A stretch of DNA of 6,766 bases, taken from positions 1-6,766 of the forward strand of contig JAGDAL010000172.1 in NCBI GenBank assembly GCA_017959525.1. Direction: 5' to 3'. The position numbers and the translations under genes were made by a program. Numbering within the stretch: position 1 is the stretch's first letter; every line of letters begins with the position of its first letter. The stretch comes from Lachnospiraceae bacterium. GTDB lineage: Bacteria > Bacillota > Clostridia > Lachnospirales > Lachnospiraceae. This document shows, piece by piece, positions 1 to 6,197 of the stretch. The notes beneath the pieces are model-generated. The model worked only from the letters and a program-made list of their open reading frames with translations. It searched no databases and was not told where the DNA came from.

Positions 1-1699
1 CCAGTGTCTGGTGGCTTGCTTCGCTGTCTACCTGCCGGCCAGATACCGATGGTTCCGAAGCCCGACCAAGTGTGTATTTTTGGTGGGTATCTTGGCGTTT
101 ATTTTCGGCAACGGGTACTTTTTTACCATGGCGGTGGCCAACCCAATCGGATTCTATTACATCTCGGCCTTTGGTCAGCTGGCCTTGTTCCTATCGGAAC
201 TTCCGGAATGTATCATTGCGGTGGTGTTGTTGGCTATTTTCTACAATTTCACTCCGGAAGAGATACGCAGTGAGTTCGCCTGTGCCAAGTATTATTCCGG
301 AGAGTACGATCAGAAGTTGGCCTTTGGTCTGCAGGAGAAGAACAGCGTCTTAGGTACTCACGTATTGGTGTGCCTGGTGGTGGAGATTATGATTCTGGTG
401 GTGGCATCCATCAGTATCAGCCTGACCTTGTTCGATGTGTATTCCGTCAGTGTCGGCTCCGAAGAAACCGCACTGTTATCCAATGAGGCGGATGTCAGCG
501 GCTGGAAGGCCCGGGTGAATCAGGATATCAGTAACGGAATCGAAGAGATGAAGGCCATTGATTCCTCCGGTATTACCATTCCGGAGATGCGGTTTATTTC
601 CCATATCCGAACCGCGTATATGACGGGGATGCCGTTAGATATTACGGGGCGCAGCATGTTGCGTCAGCTATCCATGATGCTCATCATGCTGATTGTGCCG
701 CTTCTAATCATCAGTAACGGTATCCTGCAGCGCTACGTCATCCGGCCGATTACCAACATGGAGAAATTCATGACCGGCTATGTGGCCACGGAAGAGACCA
801 AGCGACGCGCTTATATTGAGGAGAGCCCGGACATTACCCCGGTGTTCCACAGCGAGCTGTATCAGCTCCATGGCGCACTGAAAATGCTGGTGAAAAATGT
901 GGAGCAGTATGTGGCCACCATTCAGCGTCAGCGTACGGTAGAGGATAATCTGCGGATTCAGCGACTGGCTGCGGAGGCCAAGAGTTCCTTCCTAGCCAAT
1001 ATGTCCAAGCAGTTGCGCGGGCCAATCAATTCCATCATCGGTATGAATACCATGATTATGAATTCCACCCAGGAGGTAGAGACCAAGGCCTTTACCAAAG
1101 ATATTCGAAGCTCTGCGAAGACCCTTATGACGGTGCTAAACGATATCTTGGATTATTCCCAGATTGAATCCGGTATGCTGAAAATCATTCAGGTGCAGTA
1201 CGATTTGTTAACCACCATCCGTACGGTTCACGATATGGTGGCTCCTGCAGCCGAGGAAAAAGAGCTGCAGATCAAGTACGATATCGATCCGAATTTACCG
1301 TCTCTGTTACGTGGAGATGAGATTCGCATCCGCCAGTGCCTACTGAATATCATGAGCAATGCGGTGAAGTTCACCAAGTCCGGTAGCGTTACGTTTACGG
1401 TTCGCTGCGAGAAGGCTGGATTCCAGGAAATCTACCTGAAATTCTCCGTTCAGGATACCGGTGGCGGTATGAGTGCGGAGAAGGTGCAGCGGCTTCTGGA
1501 GTCTTCCATTGGCAAGGATGATTCCGTGGAGTTTACCAGCGAAGGTCTTGGCATGTCCATCGTCAACTACCTGTTAGACAGTATGGGCGCCAGATTGCAT
1601 ATACAGAGTAATCTTGGGGAAGGTACCAAGGTGTACTTCAAGCTCTTACAGAAAGTGGAGGAGTGGACCCCGGCAGAACAGCTACATCTGAATCGATAA
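1..1699 (+). CDS. Membrane histidine-kinase-like sensor protein, phospho-acceptor His lost (5' partial)
   Basis: The reading frame is open from the window edge (first full codon at base 2), so the true start lies upstream; a GTG at 11 is the first possible start inside the window but has no ribosome site visible. Residue numbers count from that GTG. Hydrophobic segments lie at about 21-42, 48-80, 117-140 and 219-238, with a probable extracytoplasmic loop at 141-217. A HAMP-like linker and helical region (about 239-325) follow. The dimerisation helix (about 324-390) reads FLANMSKQLRGPIN where sensor kinases have FLANMSHE(I/L)RTPIN, so Lys333 replaces the phosphorylated His. The HATPase_c domain (about 436-547) keeps the N box (LLNIMSNAVKF, Asn450), the G1 box DTGGGM (482-487) and a weakened G2 box (EGLGM, 511-515); the F box is not recognisable. 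No receiver domain follows. ATP binding looks possible, but His autophosphorylation by this chain does not. It probably acts as a pseudokinase or a partner of another kinase at the membrane (inference). The gene lies 28 nt upstream of the SCP2-like gene, with no terminator between them. Confidence 0.87.
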   Translation, partial: QCLVACFAVYLPARYRWFRSPTKCVFLVGILAFIFGNGYFFTMAVANPIGFYYISAFGQLALFLSELPECIIAVVLLAIFYNFTPEEIRSEFACAKYYSGEYDQKLAFGLQEKNSVLGTHVLVCLVVEIMILVVASISISLTLFDVYSVSVGSEETALLSNEADVSGWKARVNQDISNGIEEMKAIDSSGITIPEMRFISHIRTAYMTGMPLDITGRSMLRQLSMMLIMLIVPLLIISNGILQRYVIRPITNMEKFMTGYVATEETKRRAYIEESPDITPVFHSELYQLHGALKMLVKNVEQYVATIQRQRTVEDNLRIQRLAAEAKSSFLANMSKQLRGPINSIIGMNTMIMNSTQEVETKAFTKDIRSSAKTLMTVLNDILDYSQIESGMLKIIQVQYDLLTTIRTVHDMVAPAAEEKELQIKYDIDPNLPSLLRGDEIRIRQCLLNIMSNAVKFTKSGSVTFTVRCEKAGFQEIYLKFSVQDTGGGMSAEKVQRLLESSIGKDDSVEFTSEGLGMSIVNYLLDSMGARLHIQSNLGEGTKVYFKLLQKVEEWTPAEQLHLNR

Positions 1700-1727
1700 T
1701 TGAGGGACGAATGGGGAGGTTTTTGTT

Positions 1728-2105
1728 ATGACTTACGAAGAATTAGTAGAACTGGTACAAAAGAACGCTCGTCTTGGTGGGAATCCCGGTGTCAGTGGAC
1801 ACGTTGCTATTCAGGTAAATATCGAAGGAGAGGCAGAAGGTGCCTTTTACGTAGAGTTTTCCAACGGTAAGGTGACCATTATGCCGTATGAGTATTATGA
1901 CAGAGATTTGGTGATTTTCTGCCATTATCCGGAAGTGGTGGAGATGGCCAGAGGAACGCTAGATCCGATTGAGGCCTATGAATCCGGGAAAATTTGGGTG
2001 GAAGGCAATGTTGGAAGACTTCATGTATTGTCTGATTTCATCAAAAAGGGTAAAGTAAAATATGACAAGAAAATGGAGAAGTCCAAGAAGGGAAGTAAAA
2101 AGTAG
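1728..2105 (+). CDS. Small SCP2-like sterol/lipid-binding domain protein
   Basis: This is a 125-residue soluble protein made of a single SCP2-like domain. It shows the family pattern of a beta-rich N-terminal half (VAIQVNIEG, AFYVEFSNGKVTIMP, 26-53), then a strand and helix (DLVIFCHYPEVVEMARG), then GTLDPIEAYESGKIWVEGNVG (76-96, key residues G76, LDP 78-80, G87, EG 92-93) and a closing amphipathic helix. The fold forms a hydrophobic pocket for lipids or other apolar ligands; in bacteria the ligand is usually unknown, and I cannot name it here. The C-terminal 20 residues (106-125) are very rich in lysine, which might bind acidic membrane lipids or nucleic acid (inference). The ATG at 1728 has a strong GGGGAGG at 1713-1719, 8 nt upstream, which fixes the start. 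The gene lies between the kinase-like gene and yfbR, 2 nt before the latter, so all three are probably co-transcribed. Confidence 0.75.
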   Translation: MTYEELVELVQKNARLGGNPGVSGHVAIQVNIEGEAEGAFYVEFSNGKVTIMPYEYYDRDLVIFCHYPEVVEMARGTLDPIEAYESGKIWVEGNVGRLHVLSDFIKKGKVKYDKKMEKSKKGSKK

Positions 2106-2107
2106 AG

Positions 2108-2704
2108 ATGAACGAGCATAACAGCACATTTTTCGCGGCAATTTCCCGCATGAAATACATCGATCGTTGGGCGCTCATGCGGAATTCCCGTAATGAGAAT
2201 CTGTGCGAACATTCCATGGAGGTGGCCATGATTGCCCATGCCCTCTGTGTGATTGGTAACACCCGCTTTGGCAAAGACTTAGACGCAAACCGTGCGGCAA
2301 TTATCGGTTTGTATCACGATGCGGCAGAGATTATTACCGGCGATATGCCGACTCCGGTCAAGTACTACAGTGAGGATATTAAGGATGCTTACAAGAAGGT
2401 AGAAGCAGTGGCGGAGTCTAAGCTTCTTAACAAGCTGCCTTCCGATATGCGTCCGACCTACGAGTCTATTTTTCGCGCGCAGGATGGGGAAGAGTACCTG
2501 CGTCGCCTGGTGAAGGCTGCAGATAAGATTTCCGCACTGATTAAGTGCATCGATGAGGAGCGCAGCGGTAACGTGGAGTTCCACACCGCCAAGGAATCTA
2601 CCCAGAATATCATTAACCAGATTTCTTACGACTTGCCGGAAGTAGACGTGTTTATGAAGGAATTTATTCCGTCTTATGGAAAGACTTTGGACGAATTGTC
2701 GTAA
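2108..2704 (+). CDS. yfbR: 5'-deoxynucleotidase, YfbR-type HD-domain phosphohydrolase
   Basis: The product is a 198-residue cytosolic protein, nearly the length of E. coli YfbR (199 aa as I recall it), and similar along its whole length. The family removes phosphate from deoxyribonucleoside 5'-monophosphates (dAMP, dGMP, dUMP and others) with a divalent metal, so its role is dNTP-pool balance and salvage. Diagnostic stretches are SRMKYIDRWALMRNSR (13-28, with the RW pair 20-21 used by the family for substrate selection), CEHSMEVAMIAHAL (33-46), GLYHDAAEIITGDMPTPVKY (67-86) and LVKAADKISALIKC. The HD metal site is complete: His35, His70-Asp71 and Asp139; Glu74 and Asp79 match catalytic or substrate residues of the family. 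The ATG at 2108 comes 2 nt after the SCP2-like stop. A purine-rich stretch (AAGGGAAG, 2088-2095) is a somewhat distant ribosome site, so translation may be coupled to the gene before it. A strong terminator follows directly. Confidence 0.93.
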   Translation: MNEHNSTFFAAISRMKYIDRWALMRNSRNENLCEHSMEVAMIAHALCVIGNTRFGKDLDANRAAIIGLYHDAAEIITGDMPTPVKYYSEDIKDAYKKVEAVAESKLLNKLPSDMRPTYESIFRAQDGEEYLRRLVKAADKISALIKCIDEERSGNVEFHTAKESTQNIINQISYDLPEVDVFMKEFIPSYGKTLDELS

Positions 2705-2710
2705 ATTATG

Positions 2711-2738
2711 CAGGGAACATTTTATGTTCCCTGTTTTT
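2711..2738 (+). terminator. Rho-independent terminator after yfbR
   Basis: There is a perfect 10-bp inverted repeat, CAGGGAACAT (2711-2720) and ATGTTCCCTG (2724-2733), separated by a TTT loop and followed at once by TTTTT (2734-2738). It starts 6 nt after the yfbR stop codon. The upstream arm has no matching A-tract, so it should work mainly on the + strand and close the kinase-like/SCP2/yfbR unit. Confidence 0.93.
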
Positions 2739-2764
2739 CATTTGGTAATACCGTGTGACCATTA

Positions 2765-2793
2765 TTGAATTTACAGACAAAAAGCTTTATAAT
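2765..2793 (+). promoter_or_regulatory. Vegetative (sigma-A type) promoter for the EAL-aminopeptidase unit
   Basis: The -35 element is TTGAAT (2765-2770) and the -10 element is a perfect TATAAT (2788-2793), with a 17-nt spacer. Transcription would start near 2800, giving a leader of about 49 nt before the ATG at 2849. It lies just after the preceding terminator and is the only good promoter seen in the 144-nt gap. Confidence 0.87.
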
Positions 2794-2807
2794 TAGAATT
2801 GCGTTTG

Positions 2808-2827
2808 TGTTGTATGAAAATACAGCA
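2808..2827 (+). other. Small leader hairpin with a GAAA tetraloop
   Basis: Arms TGTTGTAT (2808-2815) and ATACAGCA (2820-2827) form an 8-bp stem with one G-U pair, closed by a GAAA (GNRA-type) loop. It falls within the predicted 5' leader of the phosphodiesterase gene, about 10 nt before the ribosome binding site (GAGGGAG, 2838-2844). It has no T-tract, so it is not a terminator. It could affect mRNA stability or translation (inference), and an arrangement this small can arise by chance. Confidence 0.4.
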
Positions 2828-2848
2828 AATTATCGTTGAGGGAGAATT

Positions 2849-4798
2849 ATGCTTTATTACTATCAATTTGATATAGCAGGGTTATTTGTTCTGTTGCTAT
2901 CCAGTGTGACCTTATGCGTCCGTAAAGGATCTTTGTTCCGTCATGCTTACTATGCCTTGTGGATGATGGCAATGGCATTTGTATATACGTTAGCTGATGG
3001 CGTTAGCGCCTATCTGATCAGTCTGGCAAATCCGTCTTACTATGTTTTGACGTATGTTGTTTTGCTGTTCTATTTTACGTCTCTATTAATATTTCCATAT
3101 TTTGCATTGCAGTTTATCGCGGAGCAGTGCGATGATTTGCAACATGTGGGAGTGGCACTTTTTGCACCGGTTTTCTTTGTCTTACTTTTGATTTTTTCCA
3201 ACTACTATACCGGTATTTTCTTCACCTTAAACAAGGACCCGTTTGTGTATTACACCGGACGTGGTGGATGGATTTCACCGGTGTTGTATTTGTTGTATGC
3301 CATTTATGCCATTGTATTGGCGATCCGACATCGTCGCTTCTTAGGCCGTGGTCGTCGGGGCGTATTACGACTGGTTGGTGTGTTAGCGCTTTTGACCTTT
3401 GTATGTAACGGCATGATTCCGAATTATTCCATTTCCGGTTTCATGATTTGCGTTGCCATTTCTTTCGTGGTGATTTGCTTCTATCTCGGCGATGCCATTA
3501 TGGATGACAAGACCGGTATCTATAACCGTACCGGATTCTTACGTCGCTGCGATGAAGTGATTTATAAGCGCAAGTCCAATGATCTGCTTTTGGCGAAGAT
3601 AAAAATTCACAACCTGCAGGAGATTAACGAGCGCTTCGGGATGGACATCGGAGATATGGTGTTGAAGCGTGTGGCAGACTCTTTTGCCAATTATCGTAGC
3701 GGCAAGGATATGATTTACGGTCGTGTGGGTGGGGATACCTTCGCGATTATGGTGCCAAGAGAGAGGTTTGTGAACTATTCTTTCCATGTGAACTTAGGAC
3801 AGTTCGTCGGAGCTCTCATTAATGACCATGAGTACGAAGTTTCTTTTTACTGTGGTGTCTATGAGATTCGTCCGGAGGATACGGATGTGGATAGCATCTT
3901 AGATCGTGCGGATTATGCCATGGACCGCGTTCGCGGAAGCTTCAAGGATAACGTACGTTACTTCGACGAGGAGTTGCGGGATGAGTACGAGAAGCGTTCC
4001 CGTATTGAGCAGATGGCCAGAAGTGCATTGAACCATGAAGCGTTCCGTGTGTACTTACAGCCAATCTACGATACCATGACCAAGAAGCTGGTGAGTGCGG
4101 AAGCTTTGGTACGCTGGACCGATCGTGACGGTTCCATTATTCCGCCGGATGAGTTCATTCCGATTTTCGAGAAGAACGGATTCATCAGCCAGGTGGACCT
4201 CTTCGTCTTAGAAGAGATTTGTAAGACCATCCAGAGCTGGAAGCAGCACAACATCGAGCCGGTGCCGGTATCCATCAACGTATCCCGTGTGGATATTACC
4301 AGCCCGAAATTCGCAGAGTCCTTGATTGAGATTGTAGACTCTTACGACATTGATCACAGTCTGATTAAGATCGAACTGACGGAGAGTGCCTTCAGTGACC
4401 AGATGGGACTGATTAAGCATTGTATGAATCATCTTCGTAGAGAAGGCTTTAAGATTCTCATGGATGATTTCGGTAGCGGATATTCCAATCTAAACATGTT
4501 CCAGGATGTATCCGTGGACATTGTTAAGATTGATATGAAATTCTTGCATAATATTGACATGAACAGCAAGGGACGTGTAATCTTACGTTCAGTTGTTGAT
4601 ATGTCCAAGAACTTAGGTCTCGAAATCGTCGTAGAAGGTGTTGAGACGGAAGAGCAGTTCCGCATCATTCGCGAGATGGCTTGCGATATGACTCAGGGCT
4701 ATTTCTTCAGCAGACCGATGCCACTGCAGATGTTCGACGAGTTGTTGGTCTATGAGCATGAGAAAAATGCAAAACAATTGCAGGAGACTGCGATATAG
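2849..4798 (+). CDS. Membrane-bound GGDEF-EAL protein: c-di-GMP phosphodiesterase with a degenerate cyclase domain
   Basis: The protein has 649 residues. The N-terminal third (about 7-213) is a multi-helix membrane module of roughly seven segments. It resembles the 7TM region found at the N-terminus of some Firmicutes histidine kinases (for example TGIFFTLNKDPFVYY at 121-135), and is likely a sensor. The GGDEF domain (about 217-372) begins DDKTGIYNRTGF but is inactive by sequence: the signature is GGDTF (294-298), and the metal-binding DxD is replaced by Lys252 and His254. The EAL domain (about 387-635) looks fully active: EAL with RW (418-423), Asn477, Glu512 in IELTES, DDFGSGYS (539-546), Lys560 in VKID, EGVE (596-599) and Gln616 in TQGYFF. 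The predicted activity is hydrolysis of c-di-GMP to pGpG at the inner face of the membrane, lowering c-di-GMP and so favouring motility over attachment (family knowledge). The dead GGDEF domain may bind GTP as a regulator (inference). The ATG has GAGGGAG at 2838-2844. The M18 peptidase gene follows after 14 nt. Confidence 0.93.
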   Translation: MLYYYQFDIAGLFVLLLSSVTLCVRKGSLFRHAYYALWMMAMAFVYTLADGVSAYLISLANPSYYVLTYVVLLFYFTSLLIFPYFALQFIAEQCDDLQHVGVALFAPVFFVLLLIFSNYYTGIFFTLNKDPFVYYTGRGGWISPVLYLLYAIYAIVLAIRHRRFLGRGRRGVLRLVGVLALLTFVCNGMIPNYSISGFMICVAISFVVICFYLGDAIMDDKTGIYNRTGFLRRCDEVIYKRKSNDLLLAKIKIHNLQEINERFGMDIGDMVLKRVADSFANYRSGKDMIYGRVGGDTFAIMVPRERFVNYSFHVNLGQFVGALINDHEYEVSFYCGVYEIRPEDTDVDSILDRADYAMDRVRGSFKDNVRYFDEELRDEYEKRSRIEQMARSALNHEAFRVYLQPIYDTMTKKLVSAEALVRWTDRDGSIIPPDEFIPIFEKNGFISQVDLFVLEEICKTIQSWKQHNIEPVPVSINVSRVDITSPKFAESLIEIVDSYDIDHSLIKIELTESAFSDQMGLIKHCMNHLRREGFKILMDDFGSGYSNLNMFQDVSVDIVKIDMKFLHNIDMNSKGRVILRSVVDMSKNLGLEIVVEGVETEEQFRIIREMACDMTQGYFFSRPMPLQMFDELLVYEHEKNAKQLQETAI

Positions 4799-4812
4799 GA
4801 TAGGAGTTTTTT

Positions 4813-6093
4813 ATGAAGCTTACGAATTATTTAGACGGAGGCATTTCTCCGTTTCATGTAGTTGCATTAAGCAAGAGCGAACTTGCGAAGAATGGTTTTG
4901 AAGAATTGCATATGGAAGACAGCTGGACCTTAGAGGCCGGCGGCAAGTACATGGTAGACCAGCACGGTTCTACCTTGATTGCTTTTACGGTTCCGGAGAA
5001 GAAGTTCATGCTTCCACAGAAGGGTAAGGCACCTTGCCTTCGCATCAGTGCTTCCCATACCGACTTCCCTTGCCTTCGCATTAAGGCAAAGCCGGACTTA
5101 CATACCGAGCACTATGGCAAGCTGAATACCGAGGTATACGGCGGTGCCATTAACGCAACCTGGTTGGATCGTCCACTGGGTGTGGCTGGCCGTGTAGCAG
5201 TTGCTTCCAAGGATGCATTTACACCGGATGTACGCATCTATGACAGCAAGCGTGCGATTCTTACCATCCCTAGTCTTGCAATTCATCAGGACCGTGAGAT
5301 TAACAAGGGCCGTGAGTTCAATCGCCAGACCGAGTTGATTCCGATTTTTACCACCAAGGCAGAAGAAGATGAGTTCATTACCTTCCTGGCAAAAGAACTT
5401 GGTGTGGATAAAGATGATATTTTGGATTTTGAGTTGACCTGCTACAACGCAGAGCTTTCCGCAGAGGTAGGTATCTACGGTGAGATGTTGTCTGCACCTC
5501 GTATTGATAACATCAGCTCCGTAGCAGCAATGACAGAAGCTATGATTCATGCAAAGAAGTCTAAGAGCGTGAACGTGGCAGCCTTCTTCGATCATGAAGA
5601 AATCGGCAGCACTACCAAGCAGGGTGCGGATTCCATGTTGTTATCCGACGTGGTAGCAAGAATCTATGATGCCTTCGGATTCTCTGAGGAGGATCGCAAG
5701 CGTGCCATCTATGACGGCTTCTTGCTCTCTGTGGATGTGGCACATGCGATGCATCCAAACTACCCGAACAAGGTAGATGTGACCAACCATCCATACATGA
5801 ACGGTGGTTTCTGTATCAAGGAAGCCAGCGGACAGTCCTACGCAACCGATTGTGAGGCTATCGCAATTGTAGAGCAGATTGCCCGTAAGAAGAGCATTCG
5901 TTACCAGAAGTTCTTGAATCGTTCCGATGTTCCGGGCGGACATACCTTAGGTGTATTTGCTGCAGCATTCCTTCCAATGCGTGCGGTAGATATCGGAGTT
6001 CCGATTCTTGCTATGCATTCCGCAAGAGAATTGATGGGCAAGGAAGATTACGATTCCATTGAATCTGTGATCGAAGCTTTTTATCAGATGTAG
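4813..6093 (+). CDS. apeB: M18-family zinc aminopeptidase
   Basis: The product is a 426-residue cytosolic metalloaminopeptidase of family M18 (aspartyl aminopeptidase-like), a normal full length. Members remove N-terminal residues, often acidic ones, from peptides as large tetrahedral oligomers with two zinc ions per subunit; they take part in peptide turnover. The metal site is complete: His82 in SASHTDFP, bridging Asp232 in RIDNISSVAA, Glu263 in FFDHEEIGS (Glu262 is the general base), Asp308 in SVDVAHAMHPNY and His402 in AMHSARELMG. GGHTLG (375-380) is also typical. There is no signal peptide. The start is fixed by AGGAG (4802-4806), 6 nt before the ATG. It lies 14 nt after the phosphodiesterase stop with no promoter or terminator between, so both should share one mRNA. 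No clear terminator follows; only a weak TTTC/GAAA pairing is seen around 6100-6117. Substrate preference cannot be read from the sequence, and the symbol is the family's general one. Confidence 0.93.
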   Translation: MKLTNYLDGGISPFHVVALSKSELAKNGFEELHMEDSWTLEAGGKYMVDQHGSTLIAFTVPEKKFMLPQKGKAPCLRISASHTDFPCLRIKAKPDLHTEHYGKLNTEVYGGAINATWLDRPLGVAGRVAVASKDAFTPDVRIYDSKRAILTIPSLAIHQDREINKGREFNRQTELIPIFTTKAEEDEFITFLAKELGVDKDDILDFELTCYNAELSAEVGIYGEMLSAPRIDNISSVAAMTEAMIHAKKSKSVNVAAFFDHEEIGSTTKQGADSMLLSDVVARIYDAFGFSEEDRKRAIYDGFLLSVDVAHAMHPNYPNKVDVTNHPYMNGGFCIKEASGQSYATDCEAIAIVEQIARKKSIRYQKFLNRSDVPGGHTLGVFAAAFLPMRAVDIGVPILAMHSARELMGKEDYDSIESVIEAFYQM

Positions 6094-6131
6094 CAGTTTC
6101 CTTGATTTTTTGAGAAATGCGGCGTAATTCG

Positions 6132-6160
6132 TTGCCGTTACGGCGAAAACGTGTCATAAT
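6132..6160 (+). promoter_or_regulatory. Vegetative promoter for the CNB-like gene, with extended -10
   Basis: The -35 element is TTGCCG (6132-6137) and the -10 element is CATAAT (6155-6160), with a 17-nt spacer and a TG at 6152-6153 one base before the -10 (extended -10). The start would fall near 6167, about 31 nt before the ATG at 6198. An overlapping TATAGT (6160-6165) is a weaker alternative -10. Confidence 0.77.
6134..6144 (+). promoter_or_regulatory. Dyad over the -35/spacer, possible operator
   Basis: GCCGT and ACGGC are perfect inverted arms around a single central T (11 bp). They cover the last four bases of the -35 element and the start of the spacer. A bound regulator here would block polymerase. 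The arms are short, the loop is too small for an RNA hairpin, and no second copy is seen elsewhere in the gap, so this is suggestive only. Confidence 0.3.
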
Positions 6161-6181
6161 ATAGTGGATAAAGTCTTGTTT

Positions 6182-6187
6182 GGAGGA
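6182..6187 (+). promoter_or_regulatory. Ribosome binding site of the CNB-like gene
   Basis: GGAGGA lies 10 nt before the ATG at 6198, slightly long but the best-placed start. The next in-frame ATG, at 6204, would be 16 nt away and is less likely. Confidence 0.65.
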
Positions 6188-6197
6188 TTATCTAACT

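Noticed and set aside
4..273. 89-codon open frame on the + strand at the window start
   Set aside because: It overlaps the kinase-like gene in another frame, and the long frame there encodes credible membrane helices.
1700..1727. Terminator or promoter between the kinase-like and SCP2-like genes
   Set aside because: The 28-nt gap holds only the GGGGAGG ribosome site and a short T-run with no hairpin.
2279..2584. 101-codon open frame on the - strand
   Set aside because: It is antisense to yfbR, which has a full set of family motifs; no promoter or ribosome site is seen.
2770..2775. TTTACA as the -35 of the promoter before the phosphodiesterase gene
   Set aside because: It would leave only a 12-nt spacer to TATAAT; TTGAAT at 2765-2770 gives the ideal 17 nt.
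2794..2848. c-di-GMP riboswitch upstream of the EAL gene
   Set aside because: The leader is only about 49 nt and lacks room for the roughly 90-nt folded GEMM-type aptamer.
5098..5595. 165-codon open frame on the - strand
   Set aside because: It lies wholly inside the well-supported M18 aminopeptidase gene, has no ribosome site, and its product has a Cys/His-rich composition typical of antisense reading of a coding strand.
6094..6120. Terminator after the M18 aminopeptidase gene
   Set aside because: The T-run at 6105-6110 has no stable hairpin before it; the only pairing is a 4-bp TTTC/GAAA, too weak to call.
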